From: Lachnoclostridium sp.
GTDB taxonomy: Bacteria > Bacillota > Clostridia > Lachnospirales > Lachnospiraceae
DNA: 6,130 nt
Direction: 5' to 3'
NCBI GenBank assembly: GCA_003445895.1
Contig: DMCD01000054.1
Span: 1 to 6,130 of the forward strand
Under the pieces are notes generated by a model. It saw nothing but the letters and a program-made list of their open reading frames with translations. It did no database searches and was not told the DNA's origin. The translations under genes and the position numbers were made by a program. This document shows positions 5,108 through 6,130 of this stretch, piece after piece. Positions within the stretch are counted from its first letter, which is position 1. Every line of letters starts with the position of its first letter.

Positions 5108-5136
5108 ATAGGAGATAATACCACATCTTCTCCTAT
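5108..5136. promoter_or_regulatory. Inverted repeat across the minus-strand promoter (candidate operator)
   Basis: A perfect 8-bp inverted repeat, ATAGGAGA (5108-5115) and TCTCCTAT (5129-5136), with a 13-nt spacer. The half-site centres are 21 bp apart, two helical turns, which suits a dimeric DNA-binding protein. It covers the -10 and most of the spacer of the promoter that drives the 118-residue/PBP unit. Most of it lies upstream of the expected transcription start near 5108, so it would act as DNA rather than as an RNA hairpin. Confidence 0.42.
5115..5123 (-). promoter_or_regulatory. Candidate promoter (extended -10) of the 118-residue/PBP unit
   Basis: The minus strand reads TGGTATTAT, an extended -10 (TG at 5122-5123, TATTAT at 5115-5120). 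The -35 at 17 nt is poor (TGGCAA, 3 of 6), as is common with extended -10 promoters. The leader would be about 60 nt. Confidence 0.5.
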
Positions 5137-5147
5137 TTTGCCACAAC

Positions 5148-5176
5148 TTGACAATTCTTTAAATGGAACCTACACT
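5148..5176 (+). promoter_or_regulatory. Sigma-A type promoter of prsW
   Basis: A perfect -35 TTGACA (5148-5153), 17-nt spacer and TACACT (5171-5176, 4 of 6 to TATAAT) on the plus strand. Transcription would start near 5183, giving a leader of under 40 nt before the prsW start. It is divergent from the PBP-unit promoter. Confidence 0.68.
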
Positions 5177-5205
5177 TAAGCTGATTCATTCTCTAGATTT
5201 TTAGT

Positions 5206-5211
5206 GGGAGG
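5206..5211 (+). promoter_or_regulatory. Ribosome binding site that decides the prsW start
   Basis: GGGAGG lies 8 nt before ATG at 5220. Another ATG at 5215 is only 3 nt away and opens a frame that stops after ten codons, so 5220 is the start. Confidence 0.8.
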
Positions 5212-5219
5212 TTTATGCC

Positions 5220-5951
5220 ATGTTTCTTCTTCCCTTTACCCCGCTAGCCGCCTATATCGCTGTCTATGTCGGTGCAGCTGTTCTTCCCGCCATTATTCTC
5301 ATGCGCTACATCTACAACCAGGACAGCATTGAGAAGGAACCGGGCTATCTGCTGAAAAAGCTGTTTGTCGGCGGTATCTGGGCCGCCCTGGCCTCCATCC
5401 TGCTGGAAACCATCGGGACCACGCTGCTGAATGCATGGATTCCCGACGCGGACAGCCCCGCCTACAAGATCGTTCTAGCCTTCCTCGTGGTGGCCGTGGC
5501 AGAAGAAGGCACCAAATACTTCTTTCTCCGCCGCCGCAGCTGGAATGACCCGAATTTCGACTTCCGGTTTGACGGCATCGTGTACGCCGTATTCGTATCT
5601 CTGGGCTTTGCCGCCTTTGAGAACATCTCCTACGTATTCAGCTACGGCCTCGGCGTCTCCATCCCGCGGGCCTTCCTGTCCATTCCCGGACACATGGGCT
5701 TCGCCGTGGTCATGGGCGTCTTCTACGGCCAGGCAAAGCAGCTGGAAAACCGCGGAAAGAGAGGGCTTTCGGCTCTCTACCGCCGCATCGGATACCTGTT
5801 TGCGGTCTTTCTCCACGGCTTCTATGACGCCTGCGCCATGTTAGAGACCGAAACCTCCACCATCGTGTTTATCGTATTCGTCATTGTCATGTATATCGTA
5901 GTATTCCGGCTGATTAAGAAGAGTGCGAAGCATGATGAGCCGACGTACTGA
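5220..5951 (+). CDS. prsW: PrsW-family intramembrane metalloprotease
   Basis: 243 residues, strongly hydrophobic, with about seven to eight probable membrane spans (first about 8-30, last about 213-231) and a basic C-terminal tail. Family motifs are present in order: DSIEKEP at 35-41, EEGTK at 95-99, FDGIVYAVFVSLGFAAFEN at 117-135, GHMGFAVVMGVFYG at 157-170 (His158) and HGFYD at 199-203. The Glu pair, His158, His199 and Asp203 are the expected zinc-binding and catalytic residues. In Bacillus subtilis PrsW makes the first cut in the anti-sigma factor RsiW and so activates SigW in envelope stress; many homologues have no known substrate. No sigma or anti-sigma gene is visible here, so the target is unknown. 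The gene is monocistronic, with its own promoter and a strong terminator, and diverges from the PBP unit. Confidence 0.93.
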   Translation: MFLLPFTPLAAYIAVYVGAAVLPAIILMRYIYNQDSIEKEPGYLLKKLFVGGIWAALASILLETIGTTLLNAWIPDADSPAYKIVLAFLVVAVAEEGTKYFFLRRRSWNDPNFDFRFDGIVYAVFVSLGFAAFENISYVFSYGLGVSIPRAFLSIPGHMGFAVVMGVFYGQAKQLENRGKRGLSALYRRIGYLFAVFLHGFYDACAMLETETSTIVFIVFVIVMYIVVFRLIKKSAKHDEPTY

Positions 5952-6000
5952 TAATTATTAGGACACATCCTTATTCGAAAAGTGTCTGTCGGAAAGAAAG

Positions 6001-6064
6001 AAAGAAATATCCACCATCGAAAAACGCCTTCGGGAACGGTTTTCGATGGTGGATATTTCTTTTT
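6001..6064 (+). terminator. Rho-independent terminator of prsW with UUCG loop
   Basis: A 23-bp perfect stem (6001-6023 with 6040-6062) is followed inside by one mismatch, CG/CG (6025-6026 with 6037-6038), a two-base AA bulge and a CC-TTCG-GG tip (6027-6034, a stable UUCG tetraloop). A T-run (6060-6064) follows on the plus strand. It begins about 50 nt after the prsW stop. The A-rich left flank means it could also stop minus-strand transcripts. Confidence 0.9.
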
Positions 6065-6130
6065 GGGTGTATGCTGGCTGAACGGTTTTCACAGAGGGAT
6101 ATTCAGCCGAACATTTTTCCCAGGGATGTG

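Noticed and set aside
5475..5844. Frames on both strands inside prsW
   Set aside because: Shadows of prsW; composition is Ser/Thr/Pro or His/Glu-rich with no motif or start signal.
5962..5986. GACAC/GTGTC hairpin right after prsW
   Set aside because: Only 5 bp with a 15-nt loop; the strong terminator at 6001-6064 explains transcript ending.

Overview
The window looks like chromosomal DNA from an anaerobic Firmicute, most likely a Lachnospiraceae (Clostridia) member. The reasons are strong GGAGG-type ribosome binding sites, moderately high GC coding sequence, and a gene set (DUF6465-like, DUF2325, DtxR/MntR-type regulator, class A PBP with the clade-style ENPG glycosyltransferase motif, PrsW) familiar from that family. 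No tRNA, rRNA, CRISPR array, insertion sequence or phage gene was seen. The taxonomic call rests on protein character, not on a search.

Layout, left to right. 1-621 (minus): start and N-terminal 207 residues of a HerA-like/DUF853 ATPase that runs off the left edge. 679-717: strong hairpin closing the next unit. 736-1609 (minus): a short unit made of a DtxR/MntR-family metal regulator (TTG start), a candidate 32-residue membrane micropeptide overlapping its 3' end, and a Lys/Ala-rich protein with a DUF6465-like C-terminus. Its promoter (extended -10) is overlapped by a sequence resembling the DtxR/IdeR operator. 1719-1788: cluster of GC-rich hairpins. 1792-2076 (minus): a DUF2325 protein. 2099-2148: a near-perfect 50-bp palindrome just ahead of that gene's ribosome binding site, which also resembles DtxR-type boxes. 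2191-5048 (minus): a two-gene unit of a small charged protein of unknown function followed after 17 nt by an 827-residue class A penicillin-binding protein. 5049-5219: divergent intergenic region with a promoter on each strand and an 8-bp inverted repeat across the minus-strand -10. 5220-5951 (plus): PrsW-family intramembrane metalloprotease, followed by a strong terminator with a UUCG loop. 6065-6130 holds no gene that I can support.

How the genes may work together. Two themes are visible. One is metal-responsive regulation: the regulator carries a mixed MntR/DtxR ligand set, and DtxR-like boxes sit at its own promoter and at the neighbouring DUF2325 gene, so a small local regulon is plausible. 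The other is the cell envelope: the PBP builds peptidoglycan, and PrsW, divergently transcribed from the PBP unit, belongs to a family that in Bacillus activates an envelope-stress sigma factor by cutting its anti-sigma factor. No sigma/anti-sigma pair is present here. The most interesting leads are the palindrome at 2099-2148, the operator-like box at 1657-1675 and the overlapping micropeptide at 1144-1242.
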